Assembly: GCA_013824045.1 (NCBI GenBank)
Contig: PNND01000032.1
Span: forward strand, 1-5,939
Reading direction: 5' to 3'
Origin: Rhodobacter sp.
Lineage (GTDB): Bacteria; Pseudomonadota; Alphaproteobacteria; Rhodobacterales; Rhodobacteraceae
DNA length: 5,939 nucleotides
Shown here piece by piece: positions 4,074 through 5,939 of this stretch. The translations under genes were made by a program, and so were the position numbers. The notes under the pieces were generated by a model. That model was given only the letters and a program-made list of their open reading frames with translations. It searched no databases and was not told the DNA's origin. How positions within the stretch are numbered: position 1 is the first letter of the stretch; each line of letters starts with the position of its first letter.

Positions 4074-5939
4074 TCAGGACTTGGTCTTCAATGCGGCCAG
4101 AACCGCAAAGGGGTTGTCCGGATCAATGGGTTTCTCGGGGCGCGGAGGCCGGGCCTCAAAGGCCTTGGCCCCAGCGGGCTTGTTGCCATCGCGCCGCTCA
4201 GGTTTGCCACCCTTGCCCTTGTTGCCGCCCTTGAACCCGCCTTCGCGGCGTTCGCCCTGCGGCCTGTCTCCCTGAGGGCGGTCGCCTTGCGGGCGGTCGC
4301 CTTTCGGTCGCTCGCCACCCTCGGCACGCTTGGGCCGATCCCCGCCCTGTGGCCGCTCGGCGCGGTTCGGGCGATCGCCCCCGCGTTCGGGCCGCTGGAA
4401 GCGGGGCTTGGGTGCCCAGCTGAAGCTGTAAAAGGTTTCCATCTCGACCGGCGCCGCCTCGGCGTCGCCCTCGGCCACAGGTGCGGGCGGCGGTTCAACC
4501 GGCGGCGGGGCCAGCACGGATTCCCCTTCGGGAATCGGCGCGGTGGAGAGGGGGGCAGCCGGGGCAACAACAGGTTCGGCCACCTTGACCTTCACCCGTT
4601 CGGCCTTTTCGGCCTTGTAGCCTAGCCCGGTCATCAGATCGGCGAATTGTTCCAGCGTCATGCCGGTGATCGAGAGCATGTCGGGCGTTGCCTCGAACCC
4701 GGCGCGGCTGTCTTTGGCGCGCAAAAGATCGGCCAGCCGTTCCAGCATGTCGATGCGGATCGCCCGCGTCCCGGCGGGATGATAGCCCGACAGCGTGTAA
4801 TGCTGCTTTGGCACCTCGGCGATGTTGGGGATGGTCACCAGACCCGGCGGTGGGCTTTCGGGGAATTCGTCCAGCCCGTTGGCAAGCGACCACAGCACCA
4901 GCCGCAGCCGGGTAGGTGCGGGCTTCAGCAGCACCGGCAGAAACACCGTGAACTGCCCGAACCGAACACCATGCTTGCGCAGCGCGCCGCGGGCTTCCTG
5001 ATCCAGTTGCTTGACCTCTTCGCCCACCGCATCGCGCGGCAGCACGCCCAAACCTTCGACAAGGCGGAAGGCAAAGCCACGGGCAAGGCCGGTCAGCGCC
5101 TCATCCCGGCTCATGGCGGCAAGGGGTTCGAAGAGGGCGGCGATCTTGCGGTCGATGAAATGCTGCAGGCGGCGTTTCACCTTTTCGGCGACGTCCGGCC
5201 CGGCTTCCTCATCCACAAACCCCTCGACCGAGGGGCGCAGCGCTTCGGCGCCTTTCACCAACTTGCCGACCGCCGTGGTTCCCCACATCAGGCCGCCTTG
5301 TTCGGTGAAATCCATCTCTGTATCCGGCGCGTTGTAGAACCGGTCTGCGCGCAGATGGAACTCTGGCCGCAGCGCCTGCACTGCGGCCTGCCGCAGCGTA
5401 CGCGCCTCATCGGGCGAGGCAGAGGCGTCTTGCCGGAAGCGGAACCCCTCCAACTTGCCGACGAACTCGCCTTCGACCATCACTTCGCCCTTGTCATTCA
5501 CCTCGGCCACGAGGGTCTCCTTCTGCTTCAACCGGCGAAGCAGGACACTGGTCCGCCGGTCAACAAATCGCTGCGTCAGACGCGCGTGCAGCGCATCCGA
5601 CAGGCGGTCTTCTACAGCGCGAGTCTCGTCGCGCCAATGGCTTTCATCTTCGACCCAGCCGGTTCGTTGCGCCACATAGGTCCAGGTGCGGATATAAGCC
5701 AGCCGTTTCGAGATGGCGTCGATGTCGCCATCGGCCTTGTCGATGCGGGCGACGGCCGTGGCAAGCCAGTCGGATGGCACCCGGCCCGACTTGAGAAAAT
5801 CGAAGATCCGCGCCAAGAGCGAGGCATGTTCCATGGTTGAAGATGACCGGAAATCGGGCACCCGGCAGACATCCCACAGAAGGCGCACGTCCTGCGGGGA
5901 TCTTACCCGGTCGCGCACTTCGGGCATTTCCGACAGGGT
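4074..5939 (-). CDS. Suv3-like DEAD/DEAH helicase, C-terminal 621 residues (5' end outside window)
   Basis: The frame is open to the right edge, so the ATPase/helicase core lies outside and this is the post-core part. The visible start (LLWDVCRVPDFR, about 20-31) and the stretches IRTWTYVAQRTGWV (83-96) and RAVEDRLSDALHARLTQRFVDRR (107-129) are, as I recognise them, typical of alphaproteobacterial helicases related to mitochondrial Suv3. Next come a globular region to about residue 450 (AEVPKQHYTLSGYHPAGTRAIR near 374-395), a Pro/Ala-rich linker, and a short aromatic motif ETFYSFSW (501-508). A basic Gly/Arg/Pro/Lys-rich low-complexity tail (about 512-595) follows, with GDRPQ pentapeptide repeats. 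The protein ends in a compact motif, DPDNPFAVLAALK (606-618). The tail resembles RNA-binding extensions of RNA helicases, so an RNA-unwinding or RNA-decay role is likely but inferred. The stop is 1 nt before the S4 gene start. Confidence 0.85.
   Translation of the reverse strand, partial: TLSEMPEVRDRVRSPQDVRLLWDVCRVPDFRSSSTMEHASLLARIFDFLKSGRVPSDWLATAVARIDKADGDIDAISKRLAYIRTWTYVAQRTGWVEDESHWRDETRAVEDRLSDALHARLTQRFVDRRTSVLLRRLKQKETLVAEVNDKGEVMVEGEFVGKLEGFRFRQDASASPDEARTLRQAAVQALRPEFHLRADRFYNAPDTEMDFTEQGGLMWGTTAVGKLVKGAEALRPSVEGFVDEEAGPDVAEKVKRRLQHFIDRKIAALFEPLAAMSRDEALTGLARGFAFRLVEGLGVLPRDAVGEEVKQLDQEARGALRKHGVRFGQFTVFLPVLLKPAPTRLRLVLWSLANGLDEFPESPPPGLVTIPNIAEVPKQHYTLSGYHPAGTRAIRIDMLERLADLLRAKDSRAGFEATPDMLSITGMTLEQFADLMTGLGYKAEKAERVKVKVAEPVVAPAAPLSTAPIPEGESVLAPPPVEPPPAPVAEGDAEAAPVEMETFYSFSWAPKPRFQRPERGGDRPNRAERPQGGDRPKRAEGGERPKGDRPQGDRPQGDRPQGERREGGFKGGNKGKGGKPERRDGNKPAGAKAFEARPPRPEKPIDPDNPFAVLAALKTKS
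4242..4316 (-). repeat. Imperfect 15-bp coding tandem repeat in the helicase tail
   Basis: Five 15-bp units (4302-4316, 4287-4301, 4272-4286, 4257-4271, 4242-4256) encode GERPK, GDRPQ, GDRPQ, GDRPQ and GERRE. The middle units differ mainly at third positions, so the peptide is kept while the DNA has drifted. Looser copies of the same Gly-Asp-Arg-Pro theme continue to about 4400. Confidence 0.8.

Noticed and set aside
4242..4400. CRISPR-like or regulatory repeat array
   Set aside because: The 15-bp period is in frame with the helicase gene, has no spacers, and encodes GDRPQ peptides, so it is a coding repeat.
4647..5840. 397-codon + strand open frame opposite the helicase gene
   Set aside because: The opposite strand encodes a recognisable helicase C-terminus. 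The + strand product has no recognisable motif and no ribosome binding site I could support.

Overview
The window is ordinary core-genome DNA from a GC-rich alphaproteobacterium, most likely a member of the Rhodobacterales (Rhodobacter/Paracoccus/Gemmobacter-like). The evidence is strong G/C preference at third codon positions, a Suv3-like helicase with the long alphaproteobacterial C-terminal extension, and the helicase - S4 protein - 7Fe ferredoxin - CarD gene order. I see no mobile element, CRISPR array, tRNA, rRNA or phage gene, and no new multi-gene system. What merits a second look lies between genes and at gene ends.

Left part (1-2365): the 3' end of a KefB/KefC-type K+/H+ antiporter gene enters on the + strand and meets cobT on the - strand tail to tail. 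The two stop codons lie one in each copy of an exact 14-bp tandem repeat. cobT is divergent from cobS across a gap of about 80 bp. CobT makes alpha-ribazole phosphate and CobS joins the lower-ligand nucleoside to adenosylcobinamide-GDP, so this pair supplies the late nucleotide-loop assembly steps of cobalamin synthesis.

Middle (2366-3350): cobS converges on carD. The 169-bp gap holds a G/C hairpin and an intrinsic terminator for carD that may work in both directions. carD encodes a CarD/CdnL RNA-polymerase-binding regulator. The 306-bp gap upstream of it holds a good sigma-70-type promoter (extended -10, 17-bp spacer). It also holds a leader of about 150 nt that ends in a terminator-like hairpin shortly before the gene, which could be an attenuator.

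Right part (3351-5939), all on the - strand in the order helicase -> S4-domain protein -> fdxA -> carD: the C-terminal 621 residues of a Suv3-like helicase, an Hsp15-type S4 RNA-binding protein starting 1 nt after the helicase stop at a TTG codon, and a 7Fe ferredoxin (GTG start, strong ribosome binding site). The helicase and S4 genes look translationally coupled, and fdxA follows after 47 bp that contain a hairpin. carD has its own promoter.
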